NCBI RefSeq assembly: GCF_002024165.1
Contig: NZ_MWQN01000006.1
Span: 62,001-126,000 of the forward strand
Source of the DNA: Embleya scabrispora
GTDB lineage: Bacteria; Actinomycetota; Actinomycetes; Streptomycetales; Streptomycetaceae
Reading direction: 5' to 3'
DNA: 64,000 bases
Part shown: positions 44,507 to 53,104 of the stretch, piece by piece
Numbering within the stretch: position 1 is the first letter of the stretch
How the letters are laid out: each line of letters opens with the position of its first letter
Position numbers and translations under genes: made by a program
Notes under the pieces: model-generated
Database searches by the model: none
What the model was told of the DNA's origin: nothing
What the model saw: the letters and a program-made list of their open reading frames with translations, nothing else

Positions 44507-45286
44507 CTACCTCGACTTCGGTGGTGACAGGTCGGCGAGGAGGCCGTCGAGGACGTTCGTGAGGGCTTTCGCGTTGGCCGCGTCGAACCAGGTGCCACGG
44601 ACGCGTTCGTTGTTGCCGTTCGGTGTTTCGTGGTCGGCAGCGAGTTGGTCCAAGGATCGGTTCTTGTCGCCCAAGGAGCGGCCGACGCCTTGGAAGAGGC
44701 CGCGAACGTAACGGTCCGCGTCGTTGGGGGCGATACCGTGGTCGGCGGCCCACGCGGTCAGCGTGTCGAGATACGCGTAATGGGTGGTCAGCGTTCCGGT
44801 CAGTGCGGACAGGACGTTGAAGGAATCCTCGTCCGCGACGGGGAGTGCGCCGCCCAGCCGCTCGAAGAAGGCGTCCACGTCCGGGTGTGACGGGTACACC
44901 ACTGTGACGGAGCGACGTTCACGGATGGTCGGCAGGGGGATGGCGCGAACCAGTGGGGCGTCGGTGCCGAGCACCTGCCGCAGGTCGTCGTTGCCGACGC
45001 CGGCCCTGAGGTTGACCACGACCTTGTCGCTGCCGACATGGACCCGGGCCAGGGCCTCGTGCCGGTGCTCGCGGCGCATCGCGAGGATCACGATCTCGGA
45101 GCGGTCCGCCACCTCCTGGTTGTCGGCGCACACCTCGACGTCTTCGTATTGCGCGGACAACTCCGCGGCCGGGCGGGCGCCACGCGGCGAGAGGAAGACC
45201 TCCGATGCGGCTCGGCCCTCGTGATGCAATCCCGTCACGATGGCCCGCCCGATCTCGCCTACCCCGATGATGCCGATGCGCTGCAC
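44507..45286 (-). CDS. Pyrroline-5-carboxylate reductase-like dehydrogenase
   Basis: The protein is 259 residues from ATG 45286. The Rossmann start MQRIGIIGVGEIGRAIVTGL, then SEIVILAMRREHRHEALARV and KVVVNLRAGVGNDDLRQVLG follows the P5CR/F420-oxidoreductase-like fold (GxGxIGxA, xSxxAGV). The C-terminal helical domain (YLDTLTAWAADHGIAPNDAD) would mediate dimerisation. Housekeeping ProC carries conserved TxxGxxxM residues that are not obvious here, so this may be a specialised reductase rather than the proline enzyme. The membrane protein at 45307 lies 20 bases upstream on the same strand. Confidence 0.8.
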   Translation of the reverse strand: MQRIGIIGVGEIGRAIVTGLHHEGRAASEVFLSPRGARPAAELSAQYEDVEVCADNQEVADRSEIVILAMRREHRHEALARVHVGSDKVVVNLRAGVGNDDLRQVLGTDAPLVRAIPLPTIRERRSVTVVYPSHPDVDAFFERLGGALPVADEDSFNVLSALTGTLTTHYAYLDTLTAWAADHGIAPNDADRYVRGLFQGVGRSLGDKNRSLDQLAADHETPNGNNERVRGTWFDAANAKALTNVLDGLLADLSPPKSR

Positions 45287-45306
45287 GGTTTCCTCCTAGG
45301 TGATGA

Positions 45307-45771
45307 TCAGGATTTGCGTGTGCGTGATACCGATCGCGGTCGTCTCCACAACAGTGCGACTGCCGCCAGGCCGGCGAGGCACGGAGCCATTCCGGCCCAA
45401 CCCAGTGCCGACGGCAGTCCGGTTGCGCCGGAGGTGTCCCTCGTGAGCAGGCCGGTCAATCCGGCGCCGATGCCGAGCGCGAACATCACAATCGAGCCGG
45501 TCCGCGCCCACCGCCTCGCCTTGACGGCTCGGATCGTCCAGAGCCAGGCGAGGACGCCGAGTGCTCCGACGACGGACAGCAGGACCAGGTAGGCGGTGAC
45601 GGCCGACTCGACCCGGGCGTCGGTGTACATGGGATAGCCGGCGCGGATGTGGTCGGCCAGTAGGTGGCTGGTGGCGCGGTCCGCGTACGGGGCCGCCGTC
45701 GCCAGGACGGTGAGCGCCAGTCCGATGTACATCGCGCCGATTGCCCGCCGCTCATGGGGTGTGGAGGTCAT
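45307..45771 (-). CDS. Four-helix membrane protein
   Basis: The protein is 154 residues from ATG 45771. Four hydrophobic segments are visible: IGAMYIGLALTVLATAAPYA, AYLVLLSVVGALGVLAWLWT, GSIVMFALGIGAGLTGLL and MAPCLAGLAAVALLW. The ending is basic (RRPRSVSRTRKS). It resembles small actinomycete DUF-type membrane proteins encoded beside regulators. It lies 20 bases before the P5CR-like gene and 42 bases after the esterase stop, all on the minus strand, so a three-gene operon is likely. Confidence 0.75.
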   Translation of the reverse strand: MTSTPHERRAIGAMYIGLALTVLATAAPYADRATSHLLADHIRAGYPMYTDARVESAVTAYLVLLSVVGALGVLAWLWTIRAVKARRWARTGSIVMFALGIGAGLTGLLTRDTSGATGLPSALGWAGMAPCLAGLAAVALLWRRPRSVSRTRKS

Positions 45772-45813
45772 CCGTCTGCCTTTCGTCCGCCTGTCATGGG
45801 CATCGTTCCTCCG

Positions 45814-46778
45814 TTACGTGATGAGGGCCGCGCGGAGGAATTCGAGGATCTCCGCCCGAGCCGCCCCGGCCTGTGATTCGACGCCCGGCAGGGTGAGGAA
45901 CGCGTGCCGTGCCCCCGGGTGTTCGGTGAGCCGCACGGGCGTCCCGGCCGCGCGCAGCCGCTCGGCGTAGCGGCGGCCGTGGTCGGCGACCGCGTCTCGG
46001 GTCGGCACCCCACGACCAGTGCGGGGGCGAGACCGCCCAGGTCGTCCGCGTACAGCGGTGAGACCGCGCTGGCGTCGGATCCCGGCGGGACGGCGAGCCG
46101 CTGGAAGAACTGCAGTTGTGGTACGGCAAGGCTCGGGCTGTATCCGTACTGGTCGATCGAGAGGTGGTCGTACATCGTTCCGGTCACATCGACGGCAGGG
46201 TTGACCAGCACCTGTGCCTTGAGCCGCAGGCCGGCCTCCCGGGCCCGGATGGCCGTCAGGGCGCTGATGAGCGCGCCGCAGCTTTCGCCGAAGACAGCCG
46301 TGCGCGACGGGTCGACGCCCCACTGCCTGGCGTGCCGCACCACGTGCCGGAGTACGTCCCAGCCGTCGTCGGCGGCGTTCGCCGGCGGGCTGTCCGGGCC
46401 GACGAGGCGGTGCTCGACCGAGACGACGACCGCGGGCAGGTGGACGGCGTGGTGGCTGTTGATCCAGTCGCACTGCGCCGCCGTGCCCACGAAGCTGCCC
46501 CCGTGCACGTGGACCGCGGCTGGCAGATCGGGCCGGGTATGGGCCTCCCCGTCGCCCGTCGGCAGCGGCCGGTACACCCGGACGGGCAGGCGGCGCCCCG
46601 GCAGCACCAACTCGGTCCAGCCCACGGCCGCGGCGGGGTCCGGCTCTCCGAGGATCGCCCGCGCCGCGGTGGAGGCCCGCCAGGCGTTCTCCGCGTCGCG
46701 GTAGGCGAACAGTTCGTCGGTGGTGATCGCGGAGAAGTCCGGCTCTGGCGGCCACTGCGCAGTAGAGGCCTCGTTCAC
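45814..46778 (-). pseudogene. Alpha/beta hydrolase (HSL/acetyl-esterase type), frameshifted near the C-terminus
   Basis: Starts at GTG 46778 after GGAGAGAG. The oxyanion motif is AAVHVHGGSFVGTAAQCDWI and the nucleophile is in RTAVFGESCGALISALTAIR (GxSxG). A slip in a G-run near 46010 changes frame; the other frame supplies the acid residue region VPTRDAVADHGRRYAERLRA and the catalytic His in TEHPGARHAFLTLPG. Restored, it is a complete hormone-sensitive-lipase-like esterase of about 320 residues. It is divergent from the TetR gene at 46873, with a striking dyad between them. Confidence 0.7.
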
Positions 46779-46799
46779 GTCTCTCTCCTCCGGTGTGCT

Positions 46800-46854
46800 G
46801 CAAACCTACGATGTAGATTTGCACCACACTGTAGATTCTACGTTGTAGGTTTGC
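46800..46854. promoter_or_regulatory. Large palindromic operator between esterase and tetR
   Basis: The outer arms GCAAACCTAC (46800-46809) and GTAGGTTTGC (46845-46854) are perfect complements. Inside each side lies CTAC-N3-GTAG (46806 and 46838 regions). A TetR dimer pair could sit on the two inner dyads and shut both divergent promoters. Confidence 0.7.
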
Positions 46855-46872
46855 CAAGGAGGAGGAGCGGAC

Positions 46873-47526
46873 ATGACCGGACGCAGGCGCGGTACGTCCG
46901 CAGGACTGGATCGCGGACAGATCGCCGTCGCCGCCGTCGCCCTGGTCGACCGCCACGGCCTTGACCGATTCGGGGTACGGCGACTCGCCGACGACCTCGG
47001 AGTCGACCCGATGTCGATCTACCACCACATCAAGGGCAAAGCGGCGCTGCTGGACGCGATCTGCGAGGCCGTGATCGCCGAGGTGGAACTCGGCGACGAC
47101 CAGACGACGCAGGACTGGGAACAGGCGGCCCGCCGAACCGCGCACAGCTACCGGCAGATGGCGTACCGGCACCCACGGGTGTTCCCGCTGCTGGTCACCC
47201 GCCCCCAGAGCTCGCCTGTGGCCCTGGCCGTCCTGGAGCGCCTGGTGGCCGCAATGCGCCGGGCGGGCCTGCCGGATCAGGTCACTGCCGATGCGCCGGT
47301 CACGCTGTTCGGCTTCCTCAACGGTTATCTGACGGCAGTCCTCAGCGGGGGCCCCGACGGCCCTTCTCAGATGCCCGCGCTCGACTCCTCCGCATATCCG
47401 ACCCTGGCCGCCGTCGCGCATTTCCAGGCCGACTTCGGATCCGCAGCGGAGTTCGAGCGACTCCTCGACACCGTCCTGTGCGGAATCCGGCACCAGGCAG
47501 CACGCCGCTCGTCGGAGACGCCATAG
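46873..47526 (+). CDS. TetR-family repressor (TetR_C subtype)
   Basis: The protein is 217 residues from ATG 46873, with AAGGAGGAG upstream. The HTH region is LDRGQIAVAAVALVDRHGLD, then RFGVRRLADDLGVDPMSIYH and HIKGKAALLDAI. The C-terminal half, PRVFPLLVTRPQSSPVALAV, is of the tetracycline-repressor-like C-terminal class. It is divergent from the frameshifted esterase, with the palindromic operator at 46800-46854 between them. It meets the truncated NHL gene tail to tail at 47526. Confidence 0.92.
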   Translation: MTGRRRGTSAGLDRGQIAVAAVALVDRHGLDRFGVRRLADDLGVDPMSIYHHIKGKAALLDAICEAVIAEVELGDDQTTQDWEQAARRTAHSYRQMAYRHPRVFPLLVTRPQSSPVALAVLERLVAAMRRAGLPDQVTADAPVTLFGFLNGYLTAVLSGGPDGPSQMPALDSSAYPTLAAVAHFQADFGSAAEFERLLDTVLCGIRHQAARRSSETP

Positions 47527-48167
47527 CCGGCCAACCTACGGATGTCCTCTGGTCGCGCCGTCGCCTGTACGGCGTTTCCGGGCACACGCACAGCCTCGCA
47601 CGCGTCGGCGACAAGTATGGCGATCATGCCCTGCCCGTCCAGGGCGAGGTCCGTGGGCCACGGGAGTTCGACGTACGTGTCGAACCGTGTCCGGGCCGGA
47701 TCGGACCGCAACACCACCCCGCGTTCGCCGGAGAGGGAGTGGTACAGGCGGCCGTCGCCGTCGAGGGTCACACCGTAGGGCCATGCCAGAAGGCCGGGCG
47801 GACCGTGGTACTCGAGGTTCAGGAGCGCGGGACCGCTCCCCGGGCGGGCCGCGGCCACCCCCACCTGATCGCCGATCCGGCCGACGAAGTACAGGGTCCT
47901 CTGCGCGTCGACCGCCATCGCGGACAGGCTCGGGACGCCGAACAGGGTGGTGATGGTCCCCTGCGGGTCGATCACGCGCACCCGACACTGGATCTCCTCC
48001 GGGCGGCTCGGGTCGTAGCCGGCGATGTACACCGACCCGTCCGGGGCGACGGCGAGTTGCGTCATGTCCGCGATGCGGGCCCGGATCACGGGCAGGTTGT
48101 CGCCGTCGTCGCCCTGTTCGCCGGTACCGGCGAAGGTGATGATGCGGCCGGGCTTGAGAACGGTCAT
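47500..48167 (-). pseudogene. NHL-repeat beta-propeller protein, C-truncated
   Basis: The start is ATG 48167 (AAAGGCG upstream). Repeated blades are visible: KPGRIITFAGTGEQGDDGDN, ADMTQLAVAPDGSVYIAGYD, SLSAMAVDAQRTLYFVGRIG, LLAWPYGVTLDGDGRLYHSL and LPWPTDLALDGQGMIAILVA. Only about five blades exist before the gene runs into the end of the TetR gene; beyond 47500 the frame is antisense to TetR. It is cytoplasmic as read (no signal peptide). The real gene has lost its 3' end. Confidence 0.65.
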
Positions 48168-48657
48168 GACACATCGCCTTTCACATGCGGGGTTGGACGG
48201 GCCTCGACGCCCGGCGAGCGCATCCGACACGCGTGCCCGACATGCGCGCGTCCCCGGGATCGGGCCCGCGGGGCCGGCACGCGCCCGGTCGCGTGCGGGG
48301 AACTCCCGCCCGCCGGGACGGTCCGGGAACAGGTTTCGGTCCGGGGCTTGGGACTTCGCACGCTCGCCCGGACCGGCGCCGCGCGCCGACCCGGCCTTCG
48401 ATCACGGGGTGGCGGGCGGGAACCCGGTCGGGTTACCGCCCGCGCACTGCGAGGCCGGGCGGCGGCGGTCCGCTCCCATCCCCCCGTTCGCCACCTGCGG
48501 TGCCGGGCGGGGAACGGACGTCGACGCAGCCGGCAACGGCAGCACGCGGGCTCGCCGTTCGCGCTGGACGGTCGCGAATCACGACGTCGAGGCGGGCACC
48601 GGGCGGTCCCGGATCCCAGACACGGTGCGGGGGGAAGAAGCGCGGGAAGTGGCGGTG
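48168..48657. other. Gap with no supported gene
   Basis: This is extremely G+C-rich, Arg/Gly/Pro-type sequence in every frame, with no motif, start signal or hairpin that I can support. Confidence 0.4.
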
Positions 48658-49164
48658 CTATTCCTGCAGGAGGGTCCACGACTGTCGGGGCGTGGGTGCG
48701 GAGCCGAGGGGGGTGAGGGTGACGTAGGCGTCGTGGTCGTTCGTCTGCAGGGCCCTGCTCTCGTCGTCCTGGGGCACGATCGTGGTGTATTCCTGGGAGA
48801 CGTCGACGATCCAACGCTGGGAGGAGACGTCGCGGTCGCAGTGCGTCAGCAGCACCGTCCCCTTGGGCGAGCCCAGATCGGTCAGGCAACTCACGTCGCC
48901 CCAACGGATCGTATAGATGCCGACACCCTCACGGGTCTCCCCCACCTCCTTGAACGTCCAGTCCTGGTGAACGTTGGACGGGGCGGTCTGCACGTGCGGA
49001 CTGTGGGTGTGGTCGAGAAACTCGCCGTTGCCCTGATTTTGGACCTTCACGGTGAACTCGAAGCTCAAGATGTCGGCGGTCGCGACACCCGCACCGCCCC
49101 ACGCCGTGCCGGCGAACGCGGCCGCGGAGGTGACCACGGCGATCGCCGTCTTGGTGATGTTCAT
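48658..49164 (-). CDS. Secreted ricin-type beta-trefoil (RICIN) protein
   Basis: The protein is 168 residues from ATG 49164. The signal peptide MNITKTAIAVVTSAAAFAGT, then AWGGAGVATA is followed by a single lectin-like domain. The three QxW repeats of a beta-trefoil can be seen: QDWTF, QRWIV and QSWTL, each closing a block of about 40 residues (VSCLTDLGSPKGTVLLTHCD carries the Cys pair). Beta-trefoil lectins bind sugars on polysaccharides or cell surfaces. It is encoded just downstream of the trypsin-like protease on the same strand. Confidence 0.8.
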   Translation of the reverse strand: MNITKTAIAVVTSAAAFAGTAWGGAGVATADILSFEFTVKVQNQGNGEFLDHTHSPHVQTAPSNVHQDWTFKEVGETREGVGIYTIRWGDVSCLTDLGSPKGTVLLTHCDRDVSSQRWIVDVSQEYTTIVPQDDESRALQTNDHDAYVTLTPLGSAPTPRQSWTLLQE

Positions 49165-49324
49165 GGGAATGCTCCTCGCTATGTTCTCCGGGCGCCCTGC
49201 GACGCCGGGCCGTACCCGCCGTCCCGCCTCGGGGAGGCGTGATGTCGTGAAATGCGGCGGCGGACGGCGAGGGTCTCGTCGTGTGGCGACGGGCGACCGT
49301 CCCGGCCGGGTCGGGCGCGGTCGG

Positions 49325-50191
49325 TCAGCCGTCCTTGGTCGCGCGGGCGATCAGGGCGGTCAGGGCGTCCGAGACGGGCGCCGCGCCGGTGGCGTGCCAA
49401 CTTCCCTTGATCCAGACGACGTTGAGGACACCGACGACCCTCCACACGCCGGCGTCCTTGGCGTCGCGGACCACGACCGGGCCGCCGCTGTTGCCGTCGT
49501 AGCCCAGACAGGCCTGCTCGTTCCTCAGATCGGACGACGCGTCGGTACCGGCCTTCCACACCCCCAGGGCGCAGTAGCGCTGGGTGGCCTCGTCCTCGTC
49601 CGCGTAGCGGGGCGGGCCGGGGTAGCCGACCAGGCGACCCTGGACCGACCCTCCCGCCGGCACGACCTGCGGGTCGAGGCCGCCGACGACGTCCTCGATC
49701 GGCTTGTCGATGCTCCCGCCCTGGGACTTGGCGTGGTCCTCGACGGTGAACACGGCGATGTCGTAGTGGTCGGGATGCGTGGCCTTCGCGGACGATCCGT
49801 CCTCGTACTCGGGCGGGATGTACGCCTTCTTGCGGGTCCAGACGCCGTACTTCTCCTGGTCGACCGGCTTGTTGCGGCCGGTGGAATCCTCGCCGCGGGC
49901 GGGCACGAACGACAACTCGTCCGCGCCCTTCCACTTCCTCGTCTTCTGGTCGTAGACACAGTGCGCGGCGGTCAGCACCAGGTTGCGATGCGTCGAGCGG
50001 ATCACCGCGCCCGAACACGCCTGTGCCGACGCGTCGTCGATCACGAACATCTTGCCGGTGACCCTGCTCCACGTCGCCCCGCCGTAGGGGTCGGCGGTGA
50101 GTTGGTAGCCGTTCTCGTCCGGCGCGTCGACGGGCACGGGCACGGGACGAGGCGGTACCTGCGGAGATGGCGAGGAGGGACATGCGGGCAC
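49325..50191 (-). CDS. Trypsin-like (S1, V8-type) serine protease
   Basis: About 288 residues from GTG 50191; the true start is uncertain and no signal peptide is in frame, so the 5' end may be damaged. The triad is intact: His in NLVLTAAHCVYDQKTRKWKG, Asp in HPDHYDIAVFTVEDH and Ser in ACLGYDGNSGGPVVVRDAKD (GNSGGP, as in glutamyl endopeptidases, instead of GDSGGP). The domain order and Cys pairs (QACSG, AAHC, RYCALG, EQACLG) fit secreted actinomycete S1 enzymes. An alternative frame near 50190 offers MSLLAISAGTASSRA, which could be the remains of a leader shifted by one base. Confidence 0.75.
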   Translation of the reverse strand: MPACPSSPSPQVPPRPVPVPVDAPDENGYQLTADPYGGATWSRVTGKMFVIDDASAQACSGAVIRSTHRNLVLTAAHCVYDQKTRKWKGADELSFVPARGEDSTGRNKPVDQEKYGVWTRKKAYIPPEYEDGSSAKATHPDHYDIAVFTVEDHAKSQGGSIDKPIEDVVGGLDPQVVPAGGSVQGRLVGYPGPPRYADEDEATQRYCALGVWKAGTDASSDLRNEQACLGYDGNSGGPVVVRDAKDAGVWRVVGVLNVVWIKGSWHATGAAPVSDALTALIARATKDG

Positions 50192-50644
50192 CTTCCCGAA
50201 GGAGTCCAAGGTGATCGGGCACGAACACGTGCCGGCGAAGTGTCGGGCGAGGGCGGAACTCGCGCCATCGGCACGGCGGTCGACGCCGGGATCGACCGGG
50301 ACCGACGGATCCGCGTCCGGGGGCCCGTCGGTGCAACGTCCGGCCCGGGTCACCGCGTCTGCGCCGGTTCGGCGGGTGAAAGATCGCACACAGGCCGAGG
50401 GCGGTGCGTGCGGATCACGAAGCGATCGCTCCGCCCCTCGAATGTCGAGGTGGCTTACACCATCCAGAGCAGCACTACGCCAACCGAACGGATAGAAGAT
50501 GAGTGTGGATTCACTCGAATGCCATGACTACGTAGTTCTTCCGGACAGTCTTGCGCAGGATCCGTGGTCCAACTCCCGGGCGCGGAGCCGGGATCGGCGG
50601 CATTGGGACTGTCGCGGCTCACCGTGGCCACCGCATTCCGCAGG
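50192..50644. other. Gap upstream of the protease
   Basis: No supported gene. Part of this stretch may be the missing leader region of the protease at 49325-50191. The stretch 50400-50520 is less G+C-rich and may hold a promoter, but no clear motif is visible. Confidence 0.35.
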
Positions 50645-51370
50645 TCAACCGGATGCGGGCCGCAGATTGTTCATGAGCAGGCCGAGGGCGAACTCGAAGC
50701 GGTCGTGTCCGGTGCCGGAGATCAGCTCGGCGGCATGGCGTCGAGTCAAAGGGAATTTCTCGGCGGGCAGTGCGGTGAAGCGGTCCAACAACTCCGTGTG
50801 GCTGAGCACCCATTCCTGATCCTGGTGCCGGCGCCGTTGCCGGACCAGCGACTGCTCCAGTGCATAGGCGCTGACGTAGAGGGACAGCGCGTCGCGGGCC
50901 CATCCGGCCGTCCTCGGTTCGATGCCGCCCGCGAGCAGGATCGCCAGGATTCCTTCGCCGACCCGCAGCGTTGCCAGGTTGGTCGACACCACGGCCAGCG
51001 CGGCGCGCGAGACTCCGGGGTATTTCAGGTACAGGTCGCGGATCTGCGTGTACACAGCGAGCAGCTGCTCGCGCCAGGCAGCCGGGTCCGGTTCGGGGAG
51101 CACGACCTCGGCGTAGAGCCTGCCGATCAGCAGATCGTCGATGTCGTCCTTGTTGACGATGTGCGCGTACAGCGACGACGGGCCGGTGCCGAGCACGGCG
51201 GCGACCCGACGGATGGTCAGCGCGTCATACCCCTCAGTGGCGACGACTTCCAGGGCGGCGTCGGTGATCCGTTCGACGGTGATCGGCTTCCTGCGTGGCG
51301 CCGACGCGGCGGTCTCCGCTGCGGGTTGGGCGTGGCGAGCTGCGCGGCGTTGGCGGGGATCGGCGGACAT
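50645..51370 (-). CDS. TetR-family repressor, probably leaderless
   Basis: The protein is 241 residues from ATG 51370. A basic N-terminal tail is followed by the HTH ITVERITDAALEVVATEGYD, then ALTIRRVAAVLGTGPSSLYA and HIVNKDDIDDLLIG. The start was chosen because TATAGT (51378-51383 on the minus strand) would be a -10 box ending eight bases before the ATG, giving a leaderless mRNA, as is common for streptomycete TetR genes. It is divergent from the FAD monooxygenase at 51475, and three operator dyads lie between. Confidence 0.9.
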   Translation of the reverse strand: MSADPRQRRAARHAQPAAETAASAPRRKPITVERITDAALEVVATEGYDALTIRRVAAVLGTGPSSLYAHIVNKDDIDDLLIGRLYAEVVLPEPDPAAWREQLLAVYTQIRDLYLKYPGVSRAALAVVSTNLATLRVGEGILAILLAGGIEPRTAGWARDALSLYVSAYALEQSLVRQRRRHQDQEWVLSHTELLDRFTALPAEKFPLTRRHAAELISGTGHDRFEFALGLLMNNLRPASG

Positions 51371-51385
51371 GCCGACCACTATACC

Positions 51386-51446
51386 TTGACACGATCTAAG
51401 TTCGTTGAGTAGAACTTAGTTCGTCAGAACCACGAACTAAGTTCGT
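51386..51446 (+). promoter_or_regulatory. Promoter with three TetR operator dyads
   Basis: TTGACA (51386-51391), then 18 bases, then TAGAAC (51410-51415) is a good -35/-10 pair for the monooxygenase. Three 15-bp dyads overlap it: ACGATCTAAGTTCGT (51391-51405), TAGAACTTAGTTCGT (51410-51424) and the perfect palindrome ACGAACTAAGTTCGT (51432-51446). Binding would block both divergent promoters. Confidence 0.8.
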
Positions 51447-51474
51447 AGCGATGCCCCAGAGGTGTGTGGAAGTG

Positions 51475-52599
51475 ATGCGAGTTTCCGTTGTCGGAGCCGG
51501 TCTGGGAGGTCTGGCTCTCGCGCAGGGTCTGCGTGGTGCCGGGATCGAGGCCGACGTGTTCGAGCGCGACCCGGGGATCGTCGCACGATTCCAGGGCTAC
51601 CGGCTCGTGCTGAACCAGACCGGTTTCCAGGCGGTGCGCGACTGCCTGCCGACGCGCTGGCACCCGCTGCTGGGCGAGATCGTCATGGACGCCTCCGCCG
51701 AACAGCTGATCCTGGACCCGCGGCTGAACGAAATCGGCAGGCTCGGCGCGGGCCGGACCGGCATCGTGGTCGACCGGCAGGTGCTGCGACACCTGTTGCT
51801 GACGGGCCTGACCGTGCACACCGATGCCGCGCTGACCGGCTACGACGTGCCGGCCGACGGCAAGGTCCGAGCCCGGTTCGCCCGCCGCGACCCGGCCACC
51901 GCCGACCTGCTCGTCGGAGCGGACGGCATCACCTCCGCGGTCCGCGCGGTGCTCTCACCGCAGACCACCCCGACCGACACCGGCGTCCGGTTCGTCATCG
52001 GCCGCACCCCGCTGACCGACGAGTTCGCCGGCCTGTCCAAGGCCTACGGCTCGAAGATCACGGGCGACGGAGTCAGCCTGCTGCTCGGCGCGATGCGCTT
52101 CCGTACCCCGCCGAAGCAGGCCGCCGAGCAACTGGCCCCCGAAGTCACGCTGCCCGACATCGGCGACTACGTGCGCTGGGCCATGATCCTGCCGCAGAAC
52201 GGCTCGCTGGAGGACTCGACCGCGCAGGACGCCGTGCTGTCCAGGATGGAAGGTTGGCACCCACAACTCCGCGCGCTGATCGAGCAAGCCGACCCGGACA
52301 ACAGCACGCTGCTGTCCATCCGGGTGGTCAAGCCCGGTGAGCGCTGGGCGTCCGGCCCGGTCACACTGCTCGGCGACGCGATCCACGCCACCTCCCCGAC
52401 CGGCGGCAACGGCGCGAACACCGCGCTGCGCGATGCCGACCTGCTGCGCCGCTGCCTGATCGAGGCAGGCGAAGGCCGCCGGGATCTGCTCGGCGCGGTC
52501 GACGACTACGAGCGGCAGATGTTCGAGTACGGCGCCGAGGCCGTGCGCAGCAGTCTCGAGAAGCTGCCCGCCTACGCCCCCGAAGCGAAACTGTCCTGA
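51475..52599 (+). CDS. FAD-dependent monooxygenase (TetX-like)
   Basis: The protein is 374 residues from ATG 51475 (upstream in-frame starts at 51451 and 51466 are possible). The opening MRVSVVGAGLGGLALAQGLR, then GAGIEADVFERDPGI is the FAD/NAD Rossmann motif. TADLLVGADGITSAVRAVLS is the DG motif, and GPVTLLGDAIHATSPTGGNG, then ANTALRDADLLRRCL is the GD FAD motif. The length and the GANTAL signature fit TetX-type and related single-component monooxygenases that hydroxylate polycyclic antibiotics; the actual substrate is unknown. It is divergent from its TetR gene with an elaborate operator. Confidence 0.92.
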   Translation: MRVSVVGAGLGGLALAQGLRGAGIEADVFERDPGIVARFQGYRLVLNQTGFQAVRDCLPTRWHPLLGEIVMDASAEQLILDPRLNEIGRLGAGRTGIVVDRQVLRHLLLTGLTVHTDAALTGYDVPADGKVRARFARRDPATADLLVGADGITSAVRAVLSPQTTPTDTGVRFVIGRTPLTDEFAGLSKAYGSKITGDGVSLLLGAMRFRTPPKQAAEQLAPEVTLPDIGDYVRWAMILPQNGSLEDSTAQDAVLSRMEGWHPQLRALIEQADPDNSTLLSIRVVKPGERWASGPVTLLGDAIHATSPTGGNGANTALRDADLLRRCLIEAGEGRRDLLGAVDDYERQMFEYGAEAVRSSLEKLPAYAPEAKLS

Positions 52600-52614
52600 G
52601 GCCGCAATTCACCT

Positions 52615-53103
52615 GTGCGATCGACCGGACCCACCCGGTCGTGGACATGAACGGCGTCGTACAGATGCTGGTGGATCAACCGCGTGCGTCGGCCGAACCG
52701 GCAACACACCAGACCGGCGAGCGAGATGCGTCCCGAGCCGTTCCCGCCGACGGGGACGACGGGCGGGTGGCCCCGCCGGGACCAGGTACGCGCCTTCGGC
52801 GGACGCAGCGTCTGACCGGCCTCGTCCGCGAAGCACAGCCAGGCGCCCCGGTCCCACACCGTCTTTCCACGCGGGGCCACGTCTCCTTCACCCAGGTGGC
52901 CACCGCCGCCTCGTCGCGCTCGACGGCGCGGTGCACCGGAGCCTGCGGCGTCCAACCCATCTGCCGCAGGATCCGCCAGGTCTGCGGGTCAGGAGCTTCA
53001 GGTCGCGAGCGACGCGCTCGGCCACGACGGTGAGGTCGTTCGCGGTCCACTGGTGGGCCGTCCCGATCGCATCAGCGCTCGTGGTCCGGGACTTGCCCTT
53101 CAT
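52615..53103 (-). mobile_element. IS630-family transposase remnant
   Basis: KGKSRTTSADAIGTAHQWTA, then DLTVVAERVARDLKLL starts the HTH part. A shift leads to QTWRILRQMGWTPQAPVHRA, then VERDEAAVATWVKETWP. A further shift reaches RGAWLCFADEAGQTLRPPKA, then RTWSRRGHPPVVPV and RISLAGLVCCRFGRRTRLIH, the start of the DDE domain (WLCFADEAG). The C-terminal catalytic part is missing. The left flank abuts the FAD monooxygenase; the right edge near 53105 cuts the inverted STAND gene. Confidence 0.7.
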
Positions 53104-53104
53104 C

